Assembly (NCBI RefSeq): GCF_030816855.1 | Contig: NZ_JAUSYK010000001.1 | Span: forward strand, 2,046,001-2,110,000 | Direction: 5' to 3' | DNA from: Arthrobacter sp. B3I4 | Lineage (GTDB): Bacteria > Actinomycetota > Actinomycetes > Actinomycetales > Micrococcaceae | Length of the DNA stretch: 64,000 bases | Shown here: piece by piece, positions 43,142 to 51,931 of the stretch | Numbering within the stretch: position 1 is the stretch's first letter | How the letters are laid out: every line of letters begins with the position of its first letter | Position numbers and translations under genes: made by a program | The notes under the pieces: generated by a model | Databases searched by the model: none | Told to the model about the DNA's origin: nothing | What the model saw: only the letters and a program-made list of their open reading frames with translations

Positions 43142-44194
43142 ATGAGCGCATCCAGCATTGACCTGGCCGTCATCCCCGGCGACGGCATCGGCCCGGAGGT
43201 CATCGCCGAGGCACTGAAGGTTCTTGAGAAAGCAGCCGCCGCGGAGGGCATTGTCCTGCAGCAGACGCACTATGAGCTGGGTGCCGCGCACTGGCTCGCC
43301 ACGGGGGAGACCCTGCCGGAAGAAACCCTCGCGGACCTGCGCCAGCGTGACGCCATCCTGTTCGGCGCAGTGGGCGCCGCTCCCGGCGATACCCGCATCC
43401 CCTCCGGCATCATCGAACGCGAACTGCTGCTCAAGCTGCGTTTCAGCCTGGACCACTACGTCAACCTGCGGCCCTCCCGGCTGTACCCCGGCGTCGCCAG
43501 CCCGCTGGCAAATCCGGGCACAGTTGACTTCATCGTGGTCCGCGAGGGCACCGAAGGCCCTTACGTCGGCAACGGCGGCAGCCTGCGCACCGGGACGGCC
43601 CAGGAGGTGGCCACCGAGGTGTCGCTGAACACTGCCTACGGTGTGGAGCGCCTAGTCAGGGACGCCTTCCGCCGCGCCAATGACCGCCCGCGCAAGAAGC
43701 TGACCCTGGTGCACAAACACAACGTCCTGGTCTACGCCGGACACCTCTGGAAGCGCACCGTGGAGGCTGTTGCCCAGGAGTTCCCCGAGGTCAGCCACGA
43801 CTATCTGCACATCGACGCCGCCACCATCTTCATGGTCACCGACCCGTCACGCTTCGACGTAATCGTGACCGACAACCTCTTTGGCGACATCCTCACCGAC
43901 CTCGCCGCCGCGGTCACCGGCGGCATCGGCCTGGCAGCGTCCGGCAACATCAACATGGACCGGACCGCGCCGTCAATGTTCGAACCGGTCCACGGCTCCG
44001 CGCCGGACATCGCCGGGCAGCAGAAAGCGGACCCCACCGCCGCGATCCTCTCCGCTGCGCTGCTGCTGGACCACCTCGGCTATGCCGCGGCCGCCCGAAA
44101 GATCGAGGAGGCCGTGGCGTCCGACGTCGAACGCCGGGACGGCGGCTTCCGCGGCACTGCCGCGATCGGGGATGCCATCGCCGCCGCGCTGTAG
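43142..44194 (+). CDS. leuB: 3-isopropylmalate dehydrogenase
   Basis: A 350-residue NAD-dependent oxidative decarboxylase, third step of leucine synthesis. [20 protein letters not shown] opens the fold, [10 protein letters not shown] and [17 protein letters not shown] carry substrate contacts, and [20 protein letters not shown] is the metal-binding signature, followed by [20 protein letters not shown] for NAD. The length is normal. It stands between the 32-bp repeat array and ilvE. Confidence 0.97.
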   Translation: MSASSIDLAVIPGDGIGPEVIAEALKVLEKAAAAEGIVLQQTHYELGAAHWLATGETLPEETLADLRQRDAILFGAVGAAPGDTRIPSGIIERELLLKLRFSLDHYVNLRPSRLYPGVASPLANPGTVDFIVVREGTEGPYVGNGGSLRTGTAQEVATEVSLNTAYGVERLVRDAFRRANDRPRKKLTLVHKHNVLVYAGHLWKRTVEAVAQEFPEVSHDYLHIDAATIFMVTDPSRFDVIVTDNLFGDILTDLAAAVTGGIGLAASGNINMDRTAPSMFEPVHGSAPDIAGQQKADPTAAILSAALLLDHLGYAAAARKIEEAVASDVERRDGGFRGTAAIGDAIAAAL

Positions 44195-44306
44195 CCGCTC
44201 TCCAGGAGCAGGAGCCGGGCGTAAGCTTGATTCGAATCACCAACTAGCTGCCGTGGTCCTAGGATGAACCACGTTCACGCACCAGGCAGCCGACCGTGGA
44301 GGAACC

Positions 44307-45419
44307 ATGACCCAGACTGCCCATGGCGTCGAATTCACCCAGCGGCTCTCGGAGACCCCGAAGTCCGCTGACGAGCGTGCAGCCATCCTGGCCAACCCCG
44401 GATTCGGCGACTACTTCACCGACCACACCGCCGTGGTTGACTACAGCGTCGACGCCGAGGGCAACGGCGGCTGGCACGATGCCCGCGTTGAGCCTTACGG
44501 ACCCATCACGCTGGATCCCTCCGCCGCCGTGCTGCACTACGGCCAGGAAATCTTCGAGGGCCTTAAGGCCTACCGCCACGCCGACGGCTCGATCTGGACC
44601 TTCCGTCCCGAGGCCAACGCGGCGCGGCTGAACAAATCGGCCCGCCGGCTGGCCCTGCCGGAGCTGCCGGAGGAATACTTCCTCACCGCCATCCGCGAGC
44701 TCGTCTCCGTGGACCGGGAATGGGTTCCCTCCGGCGACGGTGAGGCGCTGTACCTGCGGCCGTTCATGATCGCCACCGAGGCGTTCCTGGGCGTCCGCGC
44801 CGCCCGCGAGGTCTCCTTCCGCGTCATCGCTTCCCCGGCCGGCAACTACTTCGGCGGCGAGCTGAAGCCGGTGTCGATCTGGATCTCCCGCGAGTACGCC
44901 CGCGCAGGCCGCGGCGGCACCGGCGCCGCCAAGTGCGGCGGCAACTACGCCGCATCGCTGATCGCCCAGCAGGAGGCCGAAGCCCACGGCTGCAAGCAGG
45001 TGCTGTTCCTGGATCAGTTCAACGACAACGCCGTGGAAGAGCTCGGCGGGATGAACGTCTTCTTCGTCATGAAGGACGGCTCGCTCGCCACCCCGGCGCT
45101 CTCCGGCACCATCCTCGAAGGCGTCACCCGCTCGTCCGTGATCCAGGTCGCCAAGGACATGGGCAGAGGCGTCAGCGAACGCAAGATCACCTTGGATGAA
45201 TGGCGCGACGGCGTGGCCTCCGGCGAGATCGCCGAGGTCTTCGCCTGCGGCACGGCAGCCGTTATTACCCCCATCGGCGTGCTCAAGGACGAGACCGAAT
45301 TCATCGGCTCCGAGGACGCGACAGCGGGGGAGACCACCATGGCCATCCGCGAACAGCTGCTCGGCATCCAGACCGGCAAGGTCGAGGACACGCACGGTTG
45401 GCTGACCCGCCTGGCGTAG
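44307..45419 (+). CDS. ilvE: Branched-chain amino acid aminotransferase
   Basis: A 370-residue PLP fold-type IV enzyme that makes Leu, Ile and Val from their keto acids with glutamate. The PLP lysine lies in [20 protein letters not shown], the substrate region in [20 protein letters not shown] and [10 protein letters not shown], and the phosphate-binding part in [20 protein letters not shown] and [15 protein letters not shown]. The ~370-residue length is that of the eukaryote-like/actinobacterial type. TAGGAT at 44260-44265 is a possible -10 box, and GGAGGAACC precedes the ATG. Confidence 0.97.
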   Translation: MTQTAHGVEFTQRLSETPKSADERAAILANPGFGDYFTDHTAVVDYSVDAEGNGGWHDARVEPYGPITLDPSAAVLHYGQEIFEGLKAYRHADGSIWTFRPEANAARLNKSARRLALPELPEEYFLTAIRELVSVDREWVPSGDGEALYLRPFMIATEAFLGVRAAREVSFRVIASPAGNYFGGELKPVSIWISREYARAGRGGTGAAKCGGNYAASLIAQQEAEAHGCKQVLFLDQFNDNAVEELGGMNVFFVMKDGSLATPALSGTILEGVTRSSVIQVAKDMGRGVSERKITLDEWRDGVASGEIAEVFACGTAAVITPIGVLKDETEFIGSEDATAGETTMAIREQLLGIQTGKVEDTHGWLTRLA

Positions 45420-45447
45420 CCCGGCCCGGTCACAACAAAGCCAAGCA

Positions 45448-45488
45448 CGACGGCGGCCCGCACCCTTGAACCGGTGCGGCCGCCGTCG
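45448..45488 (+). terminator. Terminator of ilvE
   Basis: CGACGGCGGCCCGCACC (45448-45464) pairs with GGTGCGGCCGCCGTCG (45473-45488) with one bulged base. It starts 28 bases after the ilvE stop and occupies the stretch before the next start, which argues against starting that protein at 45474. Confidence 0.75.
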
Positions 45489-45524
45489 CTGTCTGGGAAC
45501 GCCCCTCGGTGGCAAGATGGAAGG

Positions 45525-46316
45525 GTGATCCAAGATGATGCCCGCGCCCCGGTCCGCAGCACCGAGCTGACACGCTTCCGCCTCGCCCCGAACCCCGGGC
45601 CGATGAGCCTCCACGGCACCAACTCCTACATGATCGCGGCCGCCGGCTCGGATTCGGTGGTGGTCGTGGACCCCGGCCCCCTGGACGAGGAGCACCTGCG
45701 CGAGCTCTCCCAGTTCGGCGCCGTGGAGCTGGTCCTGATCACGCACCGCCATGCCGACCACACCGCCGCCGCGGCCCGCTTCGCCGAGCTCACCGGCGCG
45801 CCCGTCCGCGCCGCCGACCCTGCCCACTGCCACGGCGGAGAACCGCTGCGGGGAGGCGAGGTGCTGCATGCCGCAGGGGTTGAGATCCGGGTGCTGGCGA
45901 CGCCGGGCCACACCTCTGACTCGGTCTGCTTCCACCTGCCCGCGGACGGGACATACGGCGCCGTCCTCACCGGCGACACGATCCTGGGCGTGGGCACTAC
46001 CGTGCTGGACTACCCGGACGGCACGCTGGCGGACTACCTCTCCTCGCTGGACCGGCTGGAAAGCCTCGGCCCTGCCACCGTCCTGCCCGCCCACGGGCCC
46101 ATCCTGCCGGCGCTGGACGATATCGTCCGCGCGTACCGGGACCACCGGCAGGACCGGCTGGCACAAATACGAACCGCGCTCGATGAGCTGGGCCCCGGCG
46201 CCGGTGTGCACGAGGTGGCAGATCTTGTCTATGCCGCCGTCGACCCGTCCGTCCGGCCCGCCGCCGAGCTCTCCGTCGCCGCGCAGTTGGACTACCTGCG
46301 CAGCCTGCCCAACTAG
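45525..46316 (+). CDS. MBL-fold metallohydrolase (LACTB2/glyoxalase II-like)
   Basis: A 263-residue protein from GTG 45525; the open frame from 45474 starts inside the ilvE terminator. The metal-binding THRHADHTAAAARF (HxHxDH) lies near residue 75, LATPGHTSDSVCFHL supplies the second histidine and AVLTGDTILGVGT the bridging aspartate. PNPGPMSLHGTNSYMIA near the start and the C-terminal helical domain (DHRQDRLAQIRTALDELGPG) match the LACTB2-like group, some of which are ribonucleases. The substrate is unknown. Confidence 0.85.
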   Translation: MIQDDARAPVRSTELTRFRLAPNPGPMSLHGTNSYMIAAAGSDSVVVVDPGPLDEEHLRELSQFGAVELVLITHRHADHTAAAARFAELTGAPVRAADPAHCHGGEPLRGGEVLHAAGVEIRVLATPGHTSDSVCFHLPADGTYGAVLTGDTILGVGTTVLDYPDGTLADYLSSLDRLESLGPATVLPAHGPILPALDDIVRAYRDHRQDRLAQIRTALDELGPGAGVHEVADLVYAAVDPSVRPAAELSVAAQLDYLRSLPN

Positions 46317-46396
46317 CCGGCCTGCGGCCGCGCGGCGGCGCGGACACGGGCCCAAGCCGAAGGGCCGCCGCCGCGGGAGGCGCTACGCTAGGAACC

Positions 46397-47173
46397 ATGC
46401 GTATCGCCCGGTTTGTAGTTGATTCTGATCCCATGTACGGCATCGTCGAAGGCCAGCCCGGCAGTGAGGAAATCACTGTCATCAACGGCGACCCCTTCTT
46501 CCACGGGGTGGAGCGGACCGCCGCCCGGCACAAGCTGGAGGACGTGCGCCTACTTGCGCCCATCATCCCGCGCAGCAAGGTCATCGGCGTCGGCCGCAAC
46601 TTCGTCGAGCACGCCCATGAGCTCGGCAACGAAGTCCCCAAGCAGCCGCTGCTCTTCCTCAAGCCCAACACGTCCGTCATCGGGCCCAACGATCCGATCA
46701 TCCTGCCCGAGTTTTCTGAGGAGATCTCCTTCGAAGCCGAGTTGTGCGTCGTGATCGGGCGGATCTGCAAGGACGTGCCGGAGGAACGGGTCGACGACGT
46801 CGTCTTCGGCTACACCTGCGGCAACGACCTCACCGCCCGGGACGTCCAGAAGTCGGACCTGCAGTGGGCGCGCGCGAAGGGCTTCGATACCTCCGCGCCG
46901 CTGGGCCCGTGGATCGAGACCGAACTGGACACCGAGGACCTGCAGGTCCAGGGCCGGCTCAACGGCGAACTGCGCCAGGACGGCAACACCAACCAGATGA
47001 TCCGCGGCGTCCGTGAACTGGTCTCCATCGTCTCGCACGCCTTCACCCTGCTGCCCGGCGACGTCATCATGACCGGCACCCCCGCCGGTGTCGGCCTCGT
47101 GCAGGCCGGCGACCGCTTCGAGGTTGAGATCGAGGGCATCGGCCGCCTATCCAACCCCGTGGTCCGCCGCTAG
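46397..47173 (+). CDS. Fumarylacetoacetate hydrolase (FAH)-family protein
   Basis: A 258-residue protein of the FAHD1/HpcE class. The N-terminal ~55 residues form the small domain, then PRSKVIGVGRNFVEHAHELG begins the catalytic barrel. Metal ligands are in FEAELCVVIGR (ExE) and YTCGNDLTARDVQKSDLQWA, and FTLLPGDVIMTGTPAGVGLV is the C-terminal signature. Family members hydrolyse or decarboxylate acylpyruvates (oxaloacetate in FAHD1). No catabolic genes are adjacent; it lies between an MBL hydrolase and gltX, an arrangement I take to be typical of these genera. Confidence 0.9.
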   Translation: MRIARFVVDSDPMYGIVEGQPGSEEITVINGDPFFHGVERTAARHKLEDVRLLAPIIPRSKVIGVGRNFVEHAHELGNEVPKQPLLFLKPNTSVIGPNDPIILPEFSEEISFEAELCVVIGRICKDVPEERVDDVVFGYTCGNDLTARDVQKSDLQWARAKGFDTSAPLGPWIETELDTEDLQVQGRLNGELRQDGNTNQMIRGVRELVSIVSHAFTLLPGDVIMTGTPAGVGLVQAGDRFEVEIEGIGRLSNPVVRR

Positions 47174-47203
47174 CCACGTCGCCAGGAAAAAGCGCGCCGG
47201 TTC

Positions 47204-47241
47204 CGGACAGCCGCACCGTAGACCCTCGGTGCGGCTGTCCG
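47204..47241 (+). terminator. Terminator of the FAH-family gene
   Basis: CGGACAGCCGCACCG (47204-47218) pairs perfectly over 15 bp with CGGTGCGGCTGTCCG (47227-47241), followed by TTTCC. Confidence 0.8.
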
Positions 47242-47290
47242 TTTCCGTAGCGAAATCCGACGGCGGGCAGGCGGTAAAGTTGGTACCACT

Positions 47291-48838
47291 ATGACTACTC
47301 CCACCGCGCCCGACGCCGTCTCCAGTACTGCCACCACGGAACTGACCCGTGAAGCCCCCCGCGAAGTCACCGAGGAAACCCCGGTCCGGGTCCGGTTCTG
47401 CCCGTCACCGACCGGCACCCCGCACGTCGGCTTGATCCGCACGGCCCTGTTCAACTGGGCCCACGCAAAGCACACCAAGGGCACGTTCGTCTTCCGGATC
47501 GAGGACACGGACGCGGCCCGGGACTCGGAGGAGAGCTACCAGCAGCTGCTGGAGGCGCTGAAGTGGCTCGGCATCAGCTGGGAAGAGGGCGTGGAAGTCG
47601 GCGGCCCGCACGAGCCCTACCGCCAGTCGCAGCGCCTGGAGCTCTACAAGGATGTCGTCGCCAAGCTGCTGGAGGCCGGCTACGCCTACGAGTGCTACTC
47701 CTCCCCGGACGAAGTTGAAGCCCGGCACCGTGCCGCCGGCCGTGACCCGAAGCTCGGCTATGACAACTTTGACCGCAACCTTTCCGAGGAACAGGTGGCC
47801 GCGTTCCAGGCTGAGGGCCGCAAGCCGGTGCTCCGCGTGCGGATGCCGGACGAGGACGTCACCTTCACCGACATGGTCCGCGGCGACATCACGTTCAAAG
47901 CCGGCAGCATCCCGGATTACGTGATCGTCCGCGCCGACGGTTCCCCGCTGTACACCCTGGTCAACCCGGTCGATGACGCCCTGATGGGTATCACGCATGT
48001 GCTGCGCGGCGAGGACCTGCTGTCCTCCACCCCCCGCCAGGTGGTGCTGTTCCGCGCGCTGATGGACATCGGCGTCGCCAGCTACCTGCCCGAGTTCGGC
48101 CACCTCCCGTACGTGATGGGCGAGGGCAACAAGAAGCTCTCCAAGCGCGATCCGCAGTCCAACCTCTTCCTGCTCCGGGACCGCGGCTTCATCCCCGAGG
48201 GCCTGCTGAACTACCTGTCCCTGCTGGGCTGGAGCCTCTCCGCGGACGAGGACATCTTCACCGTCGAGCAGCTGATCGAGAACTTCGACGTCCACGACGT
48301 GCTCGCCAACCCGGCCCGCTTCGACATCAAGAAGGCCGAAGCCATCAACGGCACGCACATCCGCATGCTCGACGCCGAGGACTTCCGCGGCCGCCTCGTC
48401 CCGTACCTGCAGGCCGCCGGGCTGGTGGGGGACAGCCTCACCGCCCGTGAGGAAGAGATCCTGGCAGAGGCGGCGCCGCTGATCCAGGAGCGCATCTCGC
48501 TGCTGGGCGAGGCCCCGGAGATGCTCGCCTTCCTGTTCAAGGCCGACGACGCCGTCGACGTCGCCGACGACGCGCGCAAGGGCCTGCCGGAGAACCTCGC
48601 CGAGGTCCTCGACGCCGCCCTGGCCGCCCTCGAGCCGATCACCGAGTGGACCGCGGAGAACATCCAGGCCGCGCTCAAGGAAGCCCTCGTGGAAGGGCTC
48701 GGCGTCAAGCCGCGCCTGGCCTTCGGTCCGGTCCGCACCGCGGTGTCCGGCCGCCGGATCTCCCCGCCGCTGTTCGAGTCCATGGTCATCCTGGGTAAGG
48801 ACTCGTCCCTGGCCCGGCTTCGCGCCTTCCGCGGCTGA
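47291..48838 (+). CDS. gltX: Glutamyl-tRNA synthetase
   Basis: A 515-residue class I synthetase. The HIGH-equivalent is [20 protein letters not shown] (about residues 36-55) and the KMSKS-equivalent is [37 protein letters not shown] and [20 protein letters not shown] are GluRS landmarks. The first ~30 residues before [11 protein letters not shown] are a polar extension. A tRNA-Glu gene lies 3 kb downstream. The stop overlaps the start of the HAD gene by one base (TGATG), so the two are coupled. Confidence 0.97.
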   Translation: MTTPTAPDAVSSTATTELTREAPREVTEETPVRVRFCPSPTGTPHVGLIRTALFNWAHAKHTKGTFVFRIEDTDAARDSEESYQQLLEALKWLGISWEEGVEVGGPHEPYRQSQRLELYKDVVAKLLEAGYAYECYSSPDEVEARHRAAGRDPKLGYDNFDRNLSEEQVAAFQAEGRKPVLRVRMPDEDVTFTDMVRGDITFKAGSIPDYVIVRADGSPLYTLVNPVDDALMGITHVLRGEDLLSSTPRQVVLFRALMDIGVASYLPEFGHLPYVMGEGNKKLSKRDPQSNLFLLRDRGFIPEGLLNYLSLLGWSLSADEDIFTVEQLIENFDVHDVLANPARFDIKKAEAINGTHIRMLDAEDFRGRLVPYLQAAGLVGDSLTAREEEILAEAAPLIQERISLLGEAPEMLAFLFKADDAVDVADDARKGLPENLAEVLDAALAALEPITEWTAENIQAALKEALVEGLGVKPRLAFGPVRTAVSGRRISPPLFESMVILGKDSSLARLRAFRG

Positions 48839-49611
48839 TGGCGTCCGCACCGCAGGCCCAGACGGGCGCCCAGACAAGCTCCCGGCCCAGTGAACTGAGC
48901 GGCGAACTGACCGGTGCGCTTGCCGGAATCCGCGGCGTGCTGTTCGACATCGACGACACCCTGGTGGACCTGGAGTTCGCCATGACGTCCGCGCTGCGCG
49001 GTGTGAGCGAGCACCTGCTGCCGGGCCTGGATGACGATGAGTGGGAGAAGTTCGGCCGGATCTTCACCCGCGAAACCACGCACTACTATGACCGCTACCT
49101 GGCCGGTGAGCTGACCTTCAATGAGCAGCGGCTGCTGCGCGGCCGGGCCGCACTGGGACACTTCGGCGTCGAGCTCGAGGAGGGGGAAGCGGCCCATCAC
49201 TGGGTCAGTTCCTACGCCAGCCTCCAGCACAGCTACATCCGCCCCTTCGACGATGTCATGCCGCTGCTGGACGCCCTGGACGCTGCCGGCGTTCCCTATG
49301 GCGCGGTCAGCAACAATGTCCACGACTACCAGCGGGTGAAGCTGGACGCCGCCGGGCTTGAGCGCATCGGGGTGCTGGTCGGCACCGACACTCTAGGCGT
49401 GCCCAAACCGGATCCGGCGATCTACCTGGAGGGTGTGCGCCTGCTCGGCACCGGCCCGGGGGAGACGCTGTACATCGGCGACAACCGCCTGCTTGACGCG
49501 GAGGGGTCGACGGCGGCGGGCCTGCGCGGCGTCTGGCTGAACCGCGGCGGGGAACCGGCGCCGGGCTTCGCCGGCCGCGAGGTTGCCTCGCTGCTGGACC
49601 TGCTGGGCTAA
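48838..49611 (+). CDS. HAD-superfamily hydrolase
   Basis: A 257-residue phosphatase-like protein with all four HAD motifs: GVLFDIDDTLVDLE (motif I, DxDxT), YGAVSNNV (motif II), the lysine in GVPKPDPAIY (motif III) and YIGDNRLLDAEGSTAAGL (motif IV). A helical C1 cap lies between motifs I and II. It starts one base inside the gltX stop codon and ends at a strong terminator. The substrate is probably a small phosphorylated metabolite, not specified by sequence. Confidence 0.9.
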   Translation: MASAPQAQTGAQTSSRPSELSGELTGALAGIRGVLFDIDDTLVDLEFAMTSALRGVSEHLLPGLDDDEWEKFGRIFTRETTHYYDRYLAGELTFNEQRLLRGRAALGHFGVELEEGEAAHHWVSSYASLQHSYIRPFDDVMPLLDALDAAGVPYGAVSNNVHDYQRVKLDAAGLERIGVLVGTDTLGVPKPDPAIYLEGVRLLGTGPGETLYIGDNRLLDAEGSTAAGLRGVWLNRGGEPAPGFAGREVASLLDLLG

Positions 49612-49629
49612 AACTCCCGCATCAGCGAA

Positions 49630-49664
49630 CAGCCCCCAGGAGAGCCACGTTCTCCTGGGGGCTG
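49630..49664. terminator. Terminator between HAD and heptad-repeat genes (convergent)
   Basis: CAGCCCCCAGGAGA (49630-49643) pairs over 14 bp with TCTCCTGGGGGCTG (49651-49664), seven-base loop. It lies between two convergent genes and could serve both. Confidence 0.8.
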
Positions 49665-49689
49665 CTGCCTTGGCTCAGGCCGCTGGCGG

Positions 49690-51204
49690 TCAGTCGCGCA
49701 GTTGCGCGAACCGCCGCTTCCGCAGTGCCAGGTAAGCACCCACGGCCCCCAGGCCCAGGAGCGTTACCAGGCCCAGGGCCACGGCGACGTCGTTCTTGAT
49801 CATGTTCGACGGCGAGACCGCGGCGGCGCTGGAGTACAGCGTGCCGGTGCCCGCAGCGATCTGGGCGTTGCCGTCGGCCAGCTTGTCCGCGCCGGTGGAC
49901 AGCTGGCTGGAACCGGAGGCCAGCTTGGTGTTGCCGTCGGAGAGTTCCGAGGCGCCGGATGCCAGCGCTGTCGAACCGTTCAGCAGGCCCGGGTTGGCCG
50001 GATCGGACGGATCGCCCTTAATGCCGGCATTCAGTGCGAGCGTGCCGTCGGCCAGCCGGGAGCTGCCGTCGGTCATCTTTGCTGTCGCCTTGAGCAGGCC
50101 GGGGTGCTCGGGGTCCCCGGGTACCCCGTCCATGCCGACGCGGATCTTGGCGGTGCCGTCTGCCAGCAGCTGGGTGCCCAGAACGACGCCCGGGTTGTTG
50201 GGATCGCGGCTGTTGAGCTTGGCCGCAAGGGTGGCAAAGCCGGCGGTGAGCTTTCCGGTTCCGGCGTGCAGCTGGCCGGCGCCGGTGTCCAGCTGGGCGG
50301 CTCCGCTCTGCAGCTGGGCTGCGCCGGTATTGAGCTGGCCCGCTCCCGCGTTCACCTGGGCCGCCCCTGCCTGCAGCTGGAAGGCGCCGGCGTCCAGCTT
50401 CTGCGCCCCGGCGAGGATCTTGGCAATCTTGTCCTTGACTACGGCCATGGGCACCAGTCCCTGCACAGGATCGTTGGCCGCGGCGTTCAACTGCTCGAGG
50501 GCCTGGGCGAGGGCCGCGGTTCCGGTCCCTGCCTCCGGGTTGTTGTTCGCGCCGCGGTAGCCCTTGAGCTGGTTGGTCCCGGCGGCGAGCTGGTTGGTCC
50601 CTGCCGCGAGCTTGCTGGTGCCGGCCGCAAGTTCATTAGTGCCGGCCGCGAGCCGGCCGGTCCCGTCGGCCAGCTGCCCGGCACCGGCGTTCAACTGGGT
50701 GGCGCCATCCGCGAGGTTGTTTTCGGCGTTGCCACCGGCCGTCGGAGTGAGGGCGGCCGAGAGCTGGACGGCGCCGGCGGCCAGTTTCTGGGCGCCGGCG
50801 TCGACCTGGTACACGCCGGGCGCCAGCTTGTTGTTGACGTCCGTTTCGATCTTGACGGCACCCTCGGCCAGCTGGCCGGCGCCTTCCTGCAACTGGTCAG
50901 CGCCCGGGGCGAGCTTGCCCGCAATTCCGGCGTGGATCTTCGCAGCCCCATCCGAGAGTTTGCCCGCTCCGGTATCGGCCTGGCCGGCTCCGGTGGCCAG
51001 CTTGCCCGCGCCGTCCTTCAGTTGCTGCGCTCCCGCGGCAGCCTGGCCGGCCCCGTCGTTCAGCTTTGCCGACCCGTCCGTGATCCGCCCGGTGACCAGG
51101 GTGTAGAACCCAAGCAACGCGATCAGGAGCAACGCCAGAATGGCGATGGCTATTTGCTGGGCGCGGGTACGGGGCGGTGCGGCGGCGACACGACTCTGTG
51201 GCAC
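49690..51204 (-). CDS. Membrane-anchored protein with X-X-X-Leu-X-X-Gly heptad repeats (YhgE/Pip-like)
   Basis: A 504-residue protein. A hydrophobic helix near residues 17-38 (IAIAILALLLIALLGFYTLV) is followed by about 420 residues of near-continuous seven-residue repeats of the form xxxLxxG (for example AQQLKDGAGKLATGAGQ and SKLAAGTNQLAAGTNQL). A second membrane helix (VALGLVTLLGLGAVGAYLAL) and a basic tail end it. The repeat matches the TIGR03057-type heptads of YhgE/Pip and ESX-linked surface proteins, which lie outside the membrane between two anchors. No YhgE permease-like domains are present, so this is a reduced form. Function unknown. Confidence 0.8.
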   Translation of the reverse strand: MPQSRVAAAPPRTRAQQIAIAILALLLIALLGFYTLVTGRITDGSAKLNDGAGQAAAGAQQLKDGAGKLATGAGQADTGAGKLSDGAAKIHAGIAGKLAPGADQLQEGAGQLAEGAVKIETDVNNKLAPGVYQVDAGAQKLAAGAVQLSAALTPTAGGNAENNLADGATQLNAGAGQLADGTGRLAAGTNELAAGTSKLAAGTNQLAAGTNQLKGYRGANNNPEAGTGTAALAQALEQLNAAANDPVQGLVPMAVVKDKIAKILAGAQKLDAGAFQLQAGAAQVNAGAGQLNTGAAQLQSGAAQLDTGAGQLHAGTGKLTAGFATLAAKLNSRDPNNPGVVLGTQLLADGTAKIRVGMDGVPGDPEHPGLLKATAKMTDGSSRLADGTLALNAGIKGDPSDPANPGLLNGSTALASGASELSDGNTKLASGSSQLSTGADKLADGNAQIAAGTGTLYSSAAAVSPSNMIKNDVAVALGLVTLLGLGAVGAYLALRKRRFAQLRD

Positions 51205-51450
51205 AGGTTGTTCCTCTCGACGATCTCCCCGGCAGCGGCTCTGCTGGCGGGCCAGGCATGTGATGCAGCTAACAGTTGAAATTGGCCGTTGTTCTCCCGC
51301 AACTGGGTTGGGGGAGGTGGGTTACTCGCTGGTAACTTACCGAGCGTAAACTTATCCCCGTCGGAATTGCAAGGGTTTTTGCTGCTCTGCACGAAAAAAG
51401 CGGGAAGGCTGCAGCGTGGACAGCGCCGACGGCGACGCGGCGGGGTCGAT

Positions 51451-51479
51451 TTGTGCCGGACAAAAGTGTCGGGTAAAGT
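51451..51479 (+). promoter_or_regulatory. Candidate promoter of the tRNA-Gln/tRNA-Glu unit
   Basis: TTGTGC (51451-51456) and TAAAGT (51474-51479) are separated by 17 bases, about 65 bases before tRNA-Gln. The whole stretch 51205-51544 has no gene that I can support; this promoter and the upstream signals of the divergent heptad-repeat gene are all I see. Confidence 0.45.
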
Positions 51480-51544
51480 AATTACTCGTGCTGAGGCGCT
51501 GGGAGCGCGGGTTTGGACCTGCGGAACCGGCGCAAAAGTTCCAT

Positions 51545-51616
51545 TGGGATATGGTGTAATTGGCAACACTACGGTTTCTGGTACCGTCATTCTAGGTTCG
51601 AGTCCTGGTATCCCAG
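51545..51616 (+). tRNA. tRNA-Gln (anticodon CTG)
   Basis: A 72-nucleotide tRNA. Acceptor TGGGATA pairs with TATCCCA, discriminator G. The anticodon stem ACGGT/ACCGT encloses TTCTGGT with anticodon CTG for CAG. The T-arm has GGTTCGAGTCC. The weak first acceptor base pair T-A is characteristic of tRNA-Gln. Confidence 0.95.
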
Positions 51617-51745
51617 CTCTGAAAAAACCGCGGATTCTAGCGGCGAATCAGGGGTTCCAAAGCGGCCTGGCCGATTTGGAACGCGGGCTGAGTGTGTGAA
51701 ATACTCACTGAGCTTGAACGGCAGAGATGCTGTTTGGAAGTGCAG

Positions 51746-51818
51746 GGCCCCATCGTATAGCGGCCTAGTACGCTGCCCTCTCACGGCGGTAACGCGGGTT
51801 CGAATCCCGCTGGGGTCA
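51746..51818 (+). tRNA. tRNA-Glu (anticodon CTC)
   Basis: A 73-nucleotide tRNA. Acceptor GGCCCCA pairs with TGGGGTC, discriminator A, followed by CC. The anticodon loop CCTCTCA gives anticodon CTC for GAG. The T-arm GCGGGTTCGAATCCCGC is canonical. It lies 129 bases after tRNA-Gln and is followed by a terminator. Confidence 0.96.
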
Positions 51819-51824
51819 CCACCG

Positions 51825-51856
51825 AAACGGCCCCGGACATCAGTCCGGGGCCGTTT
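51825..51856 (+). terminator. Terminator of the tRNA unit
   Basis: AAACGGCCCCGGAC (51825-51838) pairs over 14 bp with GTCCGGGGCCGTTT (51843-51856), four-base loop, followed by TCTCGTTCC. Confidence 0.85.
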
Positions 51857-51931
51857 CTCGTTCCCATCCATGGACGGCGCGCGCCGCCTGCCCCACGGCC
51901 CGCGGGCGGATCCAACTGGCATGATGATGCA

